A stretch of DNA of 64,000 nucleotides from NCBI GenBank assembly GCA_024699855.1, contig JAMPIQ010000001.1, positions 7,006,001 to 7,070,000 on the forward strand, given 5' to 3'. The notes under the pieces were generated by a model that made no database searches, was not told the DNA's origin, and saw nothing but the letters and a program-made list of their open reading frames with translations. The position numbers and the translations under genes were made by a program. Below, one piece after another: positions 35,197 through 46,686 of this stretch (position 1 is the first letter of the stretch; each line of letters starts with the position of its first letter). The stretch comes from Aphelenchoides besseyi. Taxonomy: Eukaryota > Nematoda > Chromadorea > Rhabditida > Aphelenchoididae.

Positions 35197-36652
35197 ATGG
35201 CGTCCAACGATGAAGTGGTTACTGTTTGTTCGAATTCGACCGGGACTTTGAATCAAACTCTTTCGGTACTTTGCAAATCGTATTTCGATCAAATTCATCG
35301 ACTGGCACTTCCGAGCGAAGTGGATTTCGTGAAACAACGACCGTCTGCTTTCGTTGGTTTGTTTTCTTTTCGTTGTTTCCCGTTGAATTCGGTTAATTTT
35401 AGTGTGGACATGCGGACTTGTGTTCGTTACATTGATCAGTTTATGTGCATTAGTCGGGATTGCGATTATGCGCGTTTTGAATAAGACGACATTCAGCCGT
35501 TTCATCACCTTTTTCGTCAGCGTTGGAGTGGGTTCTCTGAGTGGGTCGGCCGTTTTCCATCTTCTACCTCAGGTTAGTTTCCACTCTTTCGATCTTTTCG
35601 TATTGTAGAGTTCAGGCATTTGGTTTGGTCAACGAGTTCGATCCTCATGCCAATCACGACTACTTGTACAAGGCGTTTGCTGCAATTGTTGGAATCTACT
35701 TGTTTTTCTTCTGCGATAAAGCAATCAAAATTGTTTTGGAGACCAAAAAGGTAAGATTATTAGCGAAGATATATGTAATTCTGCGGTTGTTAAGCGTCGC
35801 AAAACGGAAATCGAGATGACGGACGTAGCCAACGGAAAACCCTGTGACACCGAGGGACAAAGCGGACGTTCATCTGATGCTCTTTTGATTAAGGTAAGAA
35901 TTCAAACTGATTCTGCATTTCATTTTCTGATTTTTAGCAAAAATGTGTCAAACGTCAAGATCGACCGTCGATTATTGCTCAAGATTCCGAGGCCGAAGAA
36001 AGTATGCATCGTCAGGTATGTTCTTAGATTCGTAAAAAATGGAAATTGAGTGTTTAGGCACATTCACTTTGTGTTCACGACCACGACATGGAATATAAGC
36101 AGGGAGATTCGGTGATTGCAACAGTCGCGTGGATGATTGTTTTTGGTGATGGACTGCACAATTTGATCGACGGAATCAGCATTGGTGCGTCATTTTCTGA
36201 GTCCGTGCTCAGTGGAATCAGCGTTTCTGTTGCCGTTCTTTGTGAAGAGTTTCCTCACGAATTGGGTGATGTTGCGATTCTTGTTTCGGCCGGAATGACA
36301 CTTCGACAGGCCCTGACATACAATCTACTCAGTGCATTGAGTTGTTACGTTGGTTTTGTTCTGGGTGTTCTGGTTGGTAATGTCGACGACTCGTTTGCGT
36401 CGTACACGTTCGGATTTGCCGGGGGAATGTTTTTGTATATGTGAGTTTGATCTTCACTTCTATTTATTCCTTCGAACTTTCAGTTCGTTGGCGTGCATGA
36501 TGCCGAAGATGAACGAGGCTGTTGAAGAGGCGTTGAATTTGTCATTAAGTCACAGTCTAGAAGTTTTGTTTCTTCAAGCCTCGGGTATGATCTGCGGTTT
36601 GACATTGATGGCGTGTATGGCTCGTTACGGTGGTGAGATCTCGTTTACTTAA
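35197..36652 (+). CDS. ZIP metal transporter, SLC39A8/A14 type
   Basis: Imports Zn, and in this subgroup also Mn and Fe, into the cytosol. Exons 35197-35356, 35403-35572, 35616-35750, 35795-35893, 35938-36015, 36058-36440 and 36484-36652 join in phase to 397 residues. It starts with a short extracellular N-terminus with N-glycosylation sites. The TM segments include [18 protein letters not shown] His-rich loop ([11 protein letters not shown]) follows a charged cytosolic loop. The metal-site helices are intact: [17 protein letters not shown] and EEFPHELGD. Glu replaces the first His of the usual HExPHE motif, the hallmark of ZIP8 and ZIP14. The long extracellular Cys-rich domain of vertebrate LIV-1 members is absent. 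Confidence 0.92.
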
Positions 36653-37295
36653 AGCGCTGTTTCGGTACAAATCTACGGTTTTAATGTTCTCAAGTCAACG
36701 TTCTTTGTTCCCGTTTCAATTCACATTTCCTCGTGGTTCTTATTCTTTCGGTCTTTCTCCATGACCTTAGACTATTGTTAACGTTTGATTTCTTTTGTAT
36801 TTTGGTTTATCGTACATTTCGAAATCAGTATTAAATAGGGAAGCCTTTTTGCGACAACTCTATCGAATTTGCCATAAACGTTTTGCTGAAAAGATCACCT
36901 GCACATTTTGCATAATAAACGTTAGTACATGAGTTTTTAAAGTTTACGAGATTGTTTACCTTCTTTGTGCAAGTTGCAAACTCGCATGGTTCTTCGGCAC
37001 AAAATCGAGTACCTCTTAATTGACCATTCAGACAATTTCTTCCACTCCTTGACGTGCATAATTGCTTCTGCCCACGCCATGATTAAGAAACGGCCATTAT
37101 TTGAAGGACCGCCCATATGTTTTGATATCACTTCGTTGGATCATGAAGTTGTTTCAGTTTTTGTTTGTTTAATAGAAATAAATCTGATTAGTTCTGAGGC
37201 CGCGTTCTTTATTGAGTGTGATTTGATTTGTTTTCGACTTGAACAAATGGACCTATGCAATGATGTTGCTAGTCAGCAATAAGCTTACAAGTAGT
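36653..37295. other. Intergenic region
   Basis: 3' flank of the ZIP gene with an AATAAA-like signal near 36912, then unassigned sequence. A plus frame at 36965-37282 has no recognisable feature. Confidence 0.5.
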
Positions 37296-37645
37296 ATGGT
37301 TATGCGTACCTGCTTTGCTGTACTCATTCTCTTTCAATTGGTCCAGTGCTCCGTCAATGATTTGGATTCGGCTGTCGCTTTGCCTTCGCTGACTCAAGCG
37401 ATACTCGAGAGAAAGAATGTAACAGCGATCGTTGAGGCGTAACTTAGAAGTTTAGGAGCGCAGATACAGAGATTGGATCGAGAGCAAACGTATCAAAATG
37501 CTGAACACAAAACTCAAAGGTAAATAGAAAAAGATCGCGTCGAGTGAACTGTTTCTATTTAGCTGTAGGAAACGAGAAAACGATTTGGAGTTCTGCGATG
37601 TTCTTTCGACTCCCTGATAGTCACAAGGTCGAATTGGAATCGTGA
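37296..37645 (+). CDS. Small secreted protein, 89 residues
   Basis: An ATG at 37296 opens a signal peptide (MRTCFAVLILFQLVQCSV). With a 37-nt intron (37419-37455) and a second at 37520-37562, three exons (37296-37418, 37456-37519, 37563-37645) join in phase to an 89-residue product. The mature part is charged and ends SSAMFFRLPDSHKVELES. Without the first intron the frame stops after VEA. The 37-nt intron is at the short limit for this genome. I recognise no family; a secreted peptide hormone is possible. Confidence 0.45.
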
Positions 37646-38208
37646 AACAAAGTCGATTGTTCGGATAAAAACTGTCGAGTTCTCAGTGAGAACTCGAACT
37701 GCGTTCCAATAAACAATTACTTCGTGTATTAGTTAGACGTTAATAACAAGTCTGCTCTCAATCAAACAACAAAGAAGCTGAACAGGCGCAGTCAGCAAAC
37801 TCGTGGGGCAACCGGAAGAGCGAAGTAAACGCGCACTCACACGCTTCGGCTGTCGAATGTCGTCGATTTTTCGGGTTATCGGAAAAACTTACGAACATTG
37901 TAATCATCGTGATCGCCTAAAAGCTGATTGTTTTTGATCGTTAACCCGCTAGTTTTTTCTGTTCCCGACTTTCTAATCCAAAAAACGTGAACAAAAACTC
38001 CTCAATTTTCTCGCTGTTCAATCGCGTTTTTTAGTTTAAGACTTTTTTCTGTGCCTTCTTCTCGGAGCTGCTCCATTAACTCCACTCCAGATTCTAATAA
38101 AAAGTTTGATTTGAGTTTGATTGCGGGTTGTTTTGAGCCGATTCAGTGGTTATTTTCCAGTTGTTTTACGTGTCTAGTTCGCAGTTTTAACCGCAGATTT
38201 CAGTCGGA
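37646..38208. other. Intergenic region upstream of CDC16
   Basis: No coding signal. It ends with GATTTCAG five bases before the CDC16 ATG, a probable trans-splice acceptor. Confidence 0.5.
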
Positions 38209-40329
38209 ATGGCGGAAGAATTGGCGGAGTCCAACGAACCGATTCTCAAGCTCAGCGATTTCGATTGTTTGATAGAAGAACACGTGCGAAATGGCGAGTA
38301 CAAGACCGCACTGTTTTGGGCAGAAAAACGACTTGCACTCTTCGCCGATCGACCACTCATACAACGGTTAATCGAAATTGCCAAGTACTTGAATGTAAGT
38401 TGAAATTAGTTTGCCATTTCATTTTTCTCGGCTTTTAGGTCCTGACGATTGCCGGACAATGGCAGATGATTCTTTCGATCTGTGAGCACTACGAATTACA
38501 ACGTAAACACACGGTATTCGTTTACTATGCCGCAAATGCCATGTTCAATACCGGCAACTATTACGGACCAGTGACTGCGCCGTTGAACAACGCAGTGAGT
38601 GCAAATCGTTCGTGTGGTTGATTGAGTTTTCAGATGAACAAATCGAACGTCGGTCTGCATGCTGATGAGACAATGGAAACGGAAGATGAAAGTCCGCGAA
38701 TAAACGACTATCAACAAGCAATGGATCAACTGGACGAAATGATGAACGAACGGAAACTGGAATCACGACTTATGTTGATCATGGCCAAATCTTTCCTTAT
38801 GATTCAGAACCGTCCAGCTGCCAAAAAATGCATTCGCGATTGTTTGATTGGAAATCCACATTCATCCGAAGCCTTTCAAACGGCTATCGATGCCAAACTG
38901 TTGAGTGATCGCGAGATCAAAAAATTACTTTCACCAAAAACAAAAAAATCAACCGGAGAAAAGGTCATGAATTTGCTCTACGAGTTGCGATGCTCTAAAG
39001 TAAAACAATCATGTACATCCAGTCTTAATTTTGAATTTAGAACGAACCATCTGATAGTGGTGTTTATGACGCGTTGAGCAATGACGTTTCTATTCAAGCA
39101 GCCACTGCTTATCGACTTTACAATAAAGGATCGATTAGCGAAGCGTATAGCATCACTTCAGGAATACTCAGCGAGTACGGTTATTACGAGGTATTACTTA
39201 TGCGATCATTGGATTTGTATTACTTGCTTTTAGAATTGTATCTTGGTTCACATCGCTTGTTTGGTTGCATTGCGAAAACACAATGCTCTTTATGCGTTGG
39301 GTCATAAGCTTGTGGATACAATGAAGGAAAGTCACATTACTTGGTACGCAATTGGTTGTTACTACTACACGGTTGAACAGTACACAGCAGCTAAGAAGTT
39401 CTTAGGTGAGTACATATTCGACAACATTTGTTCAAGTTTTTATTTAGAAAAATCGACGACCATCAACTCAGGTTTTGGTGAAGGATGGGTAGCGTACGGT
39501 CACGTTCTTTATTACTCGGAAGAACACGAACAAGCGATGAACTGCTTTCTACGTGCGTCTCGCGTTCTCGAGGGAAATTTCGAGCCTTTGTTGTACATAG
39601 CAATGCAAAATGCTTCATCCAATAACTACAAGTTGGCCGTTGATTTTATGAAAGATGCCGAACAAGTTGAACCCACAAATCCGATTGTTACCCACGAACA
39701 AGCAACGGTTGCATACATGCAAGGAGACTTTGCAAGTGAGTTTTTGCATCAGATTATCTTGCTATTCTTTCTATGTTTTCAGATGCAGAACAATTCTTTA
39801 GGAAATCTATTCGTCAAGTTTGCAAAGCATCTCCACGAGAAAACTTCGCAACAACTTTATCGCGACCGTGCAGCGACTTTTGGGAACCGATGTTCCAAAA
39901 CATGGGCCACACTCTACTGCGGTTGAATCGATACGACGAAGCGATTGATGTCTTCCGAAAAGCGCTATCGTTAGGTCGAAATAAAGCCGAAGCCTGGGCG
40001 AACATTGGGATTTGTCTCGGATGTTTAGGAAAATTACACGATGCCATTGAAGCATTGAACGAAGCGATTTTGATGAAGCCGGGCAATGAGGTACTCTAAA
40101 CATTTCCTACTGTTTTAATTTGTTGATTTAGTTGATCGAAAAGGCAATAGAACTGTTGATGAATCAGGCAGCACGAGAACCAATCAATTTGGTTATGATT
40201 CCCGATGAGAACTCTGCTGAAGGAGCCATTTCGCCATTCTATCACTCGCTCTCAAACTCCAACTTTCCGGCCGTCAAATCGGGAAATGTTCCGACAGCAC
40301 CTGCGGCCGTTCTGCGATCACGAACATAA
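38209..40329 (+). CDS. CDC16: Anaphase-promoting complex subunit CDC16/APC6
   Basis: TPR scaffold subunit of the APC/C ubiquitin ligase that drives exit from mitosis. Eight exons (38209-38394, 38439-38594, 38634-38999, 39041-39190, 39234-39405, 39448-39735, 39783-40090, 40132-40329) join in phase to 607 residues, the usual length. TPR repeats are clear in the C-terminal half: WYAIGCYYYTVEQYTAAKKF, GWVAYGHVLYYSEEHEQAMN, and PMFQNMGHTLLRLNRYDEAI followed by ANIGICLGCLGKLHDAIEAL. The N-terminal half has the family's dimer-forming helices (KLSDFDCLIEEHVRNGEYKT). The closest alternative would be CDC27 or CDC23; the order and length fit CDC16 (C. elegans emb-27). Confidence 0.92.
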
Positions 40330-40470
40330 GTCTCAACCATTCTCTTTCATTTATCAATCTATGTCTGTGTTTTATTGTCTCCAAACGTTTTCTCGACAAA
40401 TGTATTTTTTGGCCTTAAATAAGAGTTAAGTATTTACAAAAGTTACCACACTGGTTGTCAAGATATCCTT

Positions 40471-41584
40471 TCAATAACTGATGAACGTTCTTGTCTGAAG
40501 AGTTGATGTATCACTGGGAGAGTACTGCGCAGAGGGAATATTATAGGCCGTTTGCTTGCTCATATTGTAACTCGGAAGTCCTCGTGCATCAAACACATAA
40601 TCTTGGGTCACGAAGTGATCATTTGGAAAGGCACCGGCGTCGGCTTGATTCATGAAAAACGTGTTTGTTGAACAAACCACAGCTGCCAACATTGCAAACA
40701 ACATCACGGTCATAGCTATTCCAGCCAAATAGAACGAGTAACCGTAAGACTTCTAGAATACACAAATCAAACAATCTGATTATTTTTCAAACAAACCGGA
40801 AATGTGTTCTTAACTCCAATCAGAAAACGTGATTCCAACATCTCGGCGTTGATCATGAAAACCGAGAGTGCAATGCAGAGTGTTAGGACTGCAAAATTTG
40901 ATTTATTTCTTTACACGAATGTGTCTCATACACGACAAAGCTAAAGTCGAGTCCATAACAACAGTTGCACTTTTGCGAAATCGCGGTCGAAAGTAAGCGA
41001 CAATAAGTGCAGCCATCGAGATAACCGCCAAAGTCATTGCAATAAACATGCAAATCAAAACCGCGTAATGCCAACCTAAAGTAAGTTCTATTGTAAGCGC
41101 CAAAAGCAAACAAACCGAAGAAGTACGGGGTTCGAAGCAACTTCTTTCGACAATCTCCAATCAAGAAAAACCGACAAACATCGACCTTCTCATAATAATT
41201 AATGAGACTGTCAGAGAATCTGAAGAATTGAATCAATTATTTTTGATTGAGTTTGTTTGCTTTTACATGTACCAACAATTGACGCCTTGTCCTAAAGATA
41301 CAAAATGACTGAAACCGATGCTTAAGAACTACCTGGACAGTAAATCCATAATCCCGATTGAACTTCTCGATTTGCGTCCAAATCAGTAGCTACCTAATAA
41401 GCCAATCAAAAGATCGCAAACAATGGTAACTCGCCTGCCAACTGGGAGTTAATGTTGCAAGAAAAGCGAAAGTATTGGAAATGAAAATAAGAACGAAAGT
41501 CGTGAATTGGAGTTTTGCCAACCGAGTGCTCAAATCCAACGGTCCGATTTTTGTTGGTTTATCGACCACCGACCACTGTTCCAT
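40471..41584 (-). CDS. Claudin-like four-transmembrane protein
   Basis: Seven exons (41584-41435, 41393-41333, 41291-41267, 41219-41116, 41075-40917, 40888-40797, 40752-40471) join in phase to 290 residues. TM1 is FTTFVLIFISNTFAFLATLT. The first extracellular loop carries the PMP22/claudin pattern W...GLW..C...C (PSWQ, then SGLWIYCP and VNCW). Three further membrane segments follow. The cytosolic tail ends TRTFISY. The third exon is a 25-nt microexon. The first intron starts with GC (CAG|GCGAGT) rather than GT. Nematode claudin-like proteins act at epithelial junctions or as channel subunits (NSY-4, stargazin-like), and I cannot say which applies. Confidence 0.8.
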
Positions 41585-42148
41585 CGATTACAATCGAAGG
41601 TCAGTAAACAAGAATCAACAGCTAAAAGAGAAATGCGATGACTCGTTGACAAGTGCAAAGGATTAAATTCACGCGTTACGTTACAAAACGGAAAAGAGAA
41701 TTGCAAATGAATCGGCGCTGAAGGTACCCGCCGGGCGCGAACGAAGCGGAAGACCTTGAAAACTGTTGAGCCATGGGAGAGCATCTCCTCCACCTTTTCG
41801 TTTTATGTTCCCCTGTAGTCTTCAGGAATATAAGCGCCGGCGACATTTGCGGCACAGTGCCGTTGAGTCAAAGTCGTTGAGGCGAAAATGCGCTGCAAAT
41901 TCCACAAGCAGCCAGTTGCTATGGGGCACAAACTTGTGGTAAACTCGAGAAATTAAGATTCAGAAATTTGTTGATCGAACTCTCACGTTGACTTCGAAAA
42001 AATTGACGATCACGTGGCGTCGAAAAAGTACCCGAAAATTTCTCGATGCCTTCGCGTTGACTCGCTCTCATAAGTTCGTGTCGTCAATTTGAGTTTTAGA
42101 AACACTTTTGCACAACAAATGGAACGTAAAAAGCAATTGGTTTATTAC
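41585..42148. other. Intergenic region
   Basis: No coding signal seen; open frames here are short and lie opposite one another. Confidence 0.45.
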
Positions 42149-43403
42149 TCAACTCAAACGGCAAACGCCCGTGATTGCACAGATCACGTTCAAATGGAGG
42201 CCAATAAAAGTCGATGCGTAAGTATGCGAATCCTTTTCGTTTTCATCGCATGCTGAAGCGTACGAATGAACACCAACCAATGCAACACGACCAGTTTTGA
42301 TTTCCTTGCCAAGTAAACCACCACCACTGTCACCAGGACAAATGCGTGGTCGTTGTCCATTTGGTTGCTGATCAGCAACTGCGTTGATCAGATCGTTTTG
42401 TCCCTTCTCTTCATCCAAATGTTCGAATGAAAAGTGAGAATGAAAGAATTTGAGCCGATTGATCTGTTCGGCTGAAAGCAAAAGTGATTGTTGAACTCAA
42501 CTAACACTTACATCCCATTCGACCAAATCCAAAACTGTAGAGCTCGTTTAGACGTTGCAATGTTTGATTCACATTCTCTTGAGACGATGCAGCCGGAGGT
42601 AAACAAACAGGAAAAGTTGTGTTGTCCAGCTGAAATGTCGTCGTTTATTTTTGAACTTTCTTACCTTCACATCTTTAACCAATTCGATTATTGCCAAATC
42701 GTTTCCGTGCATACATTCCTGTTCGTTGAATTTCTTCGACACCGCAAATTTTGCGATTCGAACACGTTGCACGTCAACATCGTTGCAGTCAATATCGGGA
42801 TTTTTGTGAAGACAAACACCTGAGAATAGATGACTAGTGGCCAACACAATTTCAAAACATACCGCCGAGTGAGATTCGCATTTGACAAACCTTCTTCTTG
42901 GTTTTTGGTTTTCTAAAATCAAGAATAGAAACCCAACGCTGTGAATACTTACTTGCACGGCAGATAGCTGCTCTTGTAATCGTAGAAACAATGAGCTGCC
43001 GAAATCAAATGTCGAGTGCTAATCAATGTTGCGCCACAGAAATTGTTATGATCCCTAGAAACAATGCAATTCAAGCAACAGTTTGGTGGGACATACTTCG
43101 TATGTGATAAGGATGCAGCCCATGGAATAGAACTTTGCTTGGCAAAGGTTCCAGAATCAATCATCAGTTGTTTTTTGTGAACTCGCGGTTCGCTTTTCGG
43201 TTTCTGTTGACCGCAAATCAATTGAAGTTTGGCATTTTCACTCGGAGACAAACGTTTGAAGTTCTTCATTCTTGCTAACGAAAGAAAATCAAGTCGAGTT
43301 TGTTAGTTGACTTACCGCGTGCTGAGTAGAAAGCGAAATTTTCGACATCCAAACTCGCGACAAGCGCACAAGCGAAGAAGATTGCTAAACAGGACCAGCG
43401 CAT
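42149..43403 (-). CDS. Secreted trypsin-like serine protease (S1 family)
   Basis: Six exons (43403-43316, 43274-42953, 42912-42863, 42819-42665, 42629-42512, 42471-42149) give 351 residues in a consistent phase. A signal peptide (MRWSCLAIFFACALVAS) comes first, then a Cys-rich pro-region. The catalytic triad is complete: His in LISAAHCF, Asp in HGNDLAIIEL and Ser in CPGDSGGGLLG. FPVCLPP and RISLGG are further S1 landmarks. The length and the extended insert before the Ser resemble nematode-expanded S1 proteases. Substrate cannot be told from the sequence. Confidence 0.87.
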
Positions 43404-43503
43404 TGTTGTCAATGATCGAAGGTAGAATGTTCAATCCTCGTTAAAATTTGCATAAATCCGTTTATTTCCGATAATTGAAAGCCCGTTTGAGTACGCAATG
43501 AGA

Positions 43504-45243
43504 TCAAAGAGTTCGATTGTCGTATTGAAGGTAAAGCTCTTTGATTGTTTTCCCGTGATGCAACTGAACGTGCGGTAAACTACGATACGTGAGTCCACGA
43601 AAGAGGTTCTGTTGAGGATCAAAGGCCCGATCTCTCACTTGTTTCCATAGACAAAAGAAAGCTGCCGGTTCGACATCCATGTGAAATTTGTGAGCGGTCA
43701 GTTCTGCTCGTCGAATCAGAATTGGCAAATCGCCAAGGCCATAAACACAAGAACCCGACCTATACTTGCCTTCAAATAATAATCAATTTCATCTAAACAT
43801 CAAATCTTAACCACCTTTGCAAATTGATTTCTTTGATTTCCAGACTTGATAGCGTCCAATATTGTAATGTTGAAGTGGAAACGGTTCTTCGGGAGTGCGC
43901 TCAATTGCCGTTATGTTTCTACTCCAGATAACACCAAAGAACTTTTTGACTAGTCCTGCTTTAATCATTTTGTCTGCATCAAAACTACCGGGCAAAGACA
44001 TCGCTAAAGAAGGACCACTTAGTTAATGAGAGCAGTTAAGTTACTTCGCTTGTTTCCGAATACCGTCGTCCTAAAACCACGTTAGTTGTAGAAAAAAAGA
44101 TGCAAACAAACCAAAACAACTCGTCGCTACAACATTTGTAAACACTTGCAGATTTCAAGTAAATGTGCGTAACCACTTCGTCAACAGCCTCATAATTCTC
44201 CGGTACTTTCAATGCTGCATCTGCTGCTTCTCGACTAATCAGTGCAGACATTCCGGCCTTTCGAACCGGTAAACGAGTTGAATTGTCGATTCGCTTCTCC
44301 GATCTTATACGACCACCTACAGTTACCTCGGCGATGTTCGTGCCGTTCAATTGTTTGAAAATTCGCACCATTTCCAAATTCGTCTTTAAAGGCAAATCTA
44401 ATCCCGTAATGTACTATAAAGGACTTTAACAGATATTTAGAACTTTTCTTACTTGATAGTAACGCCAGGAATGATTGCGTAATGTGAGCTCTTGAAAACA
44501 ACTGTAGAGGCTTTCGAGTATCGATTTTGTACACCATTCAATTGGACCCGCATTCTGAAGGCAATGTTAAGTGAATAATTGAATAGTGAACATACGATTA
44601 CGGTGATGTTTGGAAAGCACTTTGAAATCTCTATAACAGACTCGCGAAACTGTTTGGTGCTCTTTCCATCGATAGCAATACAATACGCGTTTTGTGGATG
44701 ATAGATTGCGCTCAACACAAAGTACAACTAAACGAACTCTTCACCCAGTAATCTCTGAGAGACTTGCTTGAGCTAAATTTTTGTAAACAATCATTCCGTA
44801 TGCTAGCGGGTAGTCGGCTTCTTCTTGTGACAGAGGTAGTATGTTAAAGCCAAAAGTCTGTCGAATTACATCACAACTAAAGTCACAAGTTAATGAAAAG
44901 ACAGTCATTATCACTTGTTGTCGGCATCTTCCATTTGTTTCAAGAAAAACTGATCGGAGTATTTCCACGTTTTCAATCGTTCTATTTCATCTCGCGGCGC
45001 ATTTTCCTCGAAGAGTGAAGCACAACTGAGATTCGAGACAAATTCATCGGCCCACGAGTTCTGTTGTATTGGCCTCTGCTCCTCAACGGTAGTTGTTTCT
45101 GTTGGATAAGTCGACGATTGCAAGAGTTCGATTGAAAGTAGTGGTATTGTTGAAATCTGATTGTTCGAAATAAAAACGATCGCAATGAAAAAAGTTGAGA
45201 ATAGAAAAACGGTCAATGCAAACTTCAGAACTGAAAATTTCAT
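43504..45243 (-). CDS. Core-2/I-branching-type beta-1,6-GlcNAc-transferase family protein (gly-1-like)
   Basis: Type II Golgi glycosyltransferase of family GT14. Eight exons (45243-44915, 44876-44768, 44727-44596, 44554-44453, 44413-44112, 44070-44045, 44003-43815, 43769-43504) give 484 residues. The N-terminus has a signal anchor (FALTVFLFSTFFIAIVFI) and a Ser/Thr-rich stem. The domain follows: AYGMIVYKNLAQ, LSAIYHPQNAYCIAIDGKS, YITGLDLPLKTNLEMVRIFK, CCSDELFWTTVFGN and CVYGLGDLPILIRR. Exon 2 ends in a GC donor (CAA|GCAAGT), chosen because it restores the family sequence. Exon 6 is a 26-nt microexon. The transferase domain matches nematode gly-1-type enzymes; the exact acceptor is unknown. 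TTTTTAG lies four bases before the ATG. Confidence 0.87.
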
Positions 45244-45824
45244 GGATCTAAAAACGTTGAAAAGGTTCGAAAGAAGTAAATTCACCTTCTAATTTTATAA
45301 CATCGTTTGATCGATCAAAAACAACAGGGTTTGAACCCACTGCTGTTCAAATAATCCACGTTATTAGCGACGTTTAAAGCGCACAGGTGCGTCCAATAGA
45401 AACGTGGAATTCTTGAGTGTTCCGGTTGAATTCGACAGATAAGATGGTCCCGTTTACCTAACTTCTCCGATCGCATTGAAATTAGATTTATTCATAGGCG
45501 TTGGGTACTCGCCGGATGTTGAATTGAATGCAGAACGATTGGGTGACTGTTAACAGAAAAAAAATAACAAATGATTTGCATTGTTTGTTGCGTAGATACG
45601 AGGGTGTTTCTCCGTTGTGCACGATTGAGTTCTAGTGTTCTTAATCATATGCGGTTGTTAAATTGATAATTTCCTATTTTGATCCTTCTGGATTGAATAC
45701 AAGCTAGCTCGGCTGTTTACCCGTCGAGAAACAAACTCTGTGTACATCTTTTGATAGCAGCTATATGCGATTTGGTCATAAATTTTGTTTCGAACTCATT
45801 TTATCACATATGAAACTACTTTAG
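45244..45824. other. Intergenic region; upstream exons of the carboxypeptidase relic not found
   Basis: AT-rich sequence. I looked for an exon ending in LNGGP that would precede the GCSS exon at 45825 and did not find one. Confidence 0.45.
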
Positions 45825-46170
45825 GGATGCAGTTCAATGAACGCTTTAATGACAGAAATGGGACCGTACAGAATGACGAACGATGGTAAAAAGCTTACGA
45901 ACAATCCATTTGCTTAGAATCGCTTCTCCCACATAATCTACTTAGACTCACCAGCAGGAGTCGGACTATCAAGAAACAATGTTGGAAATTACACTTTCAC
46001 CGACAGTCAAGTACACAACGACATTTTTGTTCTTCAGTAGACTTATTTGCAGGTTGCATCAGACAATTTGAAACTGTTCGGTCCTCAAGCTCCTTACTTT
46101 GTAACACACAATGCCAAACGCTCCTCCACCGGCCGACGTGTCCAGATCTGTTTTTGTAATTAATTCGCTC
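45825..46170 (+). pseudogene. Serine carboxypeptidase (S10) fragment, N-terminal catalytic part
   Basis: After an acceptor (CTACTTTAG) the frame reads GCSSMNALMTEMGPYRM, then NRFSHIIYLDSPAGVGLS. These are the catalytic-serine and following motifs of S10 serine carboxypeptidases (cathepsin A type). The frame contains a TAG exactly where the family has Trp (between PFA and NRFSH) and another after FVLQ, and it stops at a TAA near 46170. The GESYAG segment that should follow is not found. Two nonsense codons make this a pseudogene piece unless the sequence is wrong. Confidence 0.72.
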
Positions 46171-46686
46171 CTTGGTACTTCGAACAATAAAATCTCTTCT
46201 TTGTAATTGTTCTACCACTCGGTACTAAACAGTGTGACTAAATCATGTGAACATCAAATGGCCTAGTCATTCGGGCAATTCTTGAAACGGCGTTCCTTTT
46301 TCCGAATGCATTCATTTCGGCCGGAATTGGATTGCAGGCAGTTGACGTTCCCTTGGGCCAACCGGGAACAAAGTCCAATCGGGAACAAAGTCCGAACTAG
46401 CGGACCGTTGGCCTTTTCATCGGACGCTCATGACCTATGGTCTACTTTTGGGACTTTTCCGTTTGTCGGCTCTTGTGATAAATAGAGTTAAATCATTGCA
46501 TTTGCCGCTTAGTTCGCTTTTCGAATTTTTCACTAAATCGCAAACGTTTATTTAGGCACTAAGCTGACAAGGTCGCTTCTGATGGTGATTTACTCTTTCA
46601 TTTTTATGTATACCTATTTACTACTTCGTTTGCATTCTGTTGTAAATCGTGACATAAACGAATTTAATTTGTATACACTTATTCAG
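46171..46686 (+). other. Intergenic region with a small direct repeat
   Basis: CGGGAACAAAGTCC occurs twice, at 46363-46376 and 46380-46393. No coding signal. TTATTCAG ends directly before the ATG at 46687. Confidence 0.45.

Noticed and set aside
45300..45370. tRNA-like T-arm (GGGTTCAAACCC on the minus strand near 45329-45340)
   Set aside because: The T stem would need several wobble pairs, and I could not find matching D and anticodon arms or an acceptor stem.
46085..46150. Kinase-like glycine loop (GGGAFGIVCYK on the minus strand)
   Set aside because: No other kinase motif follows, and the stretch lies antisense over the carboxypeptidase relic; judged chance.
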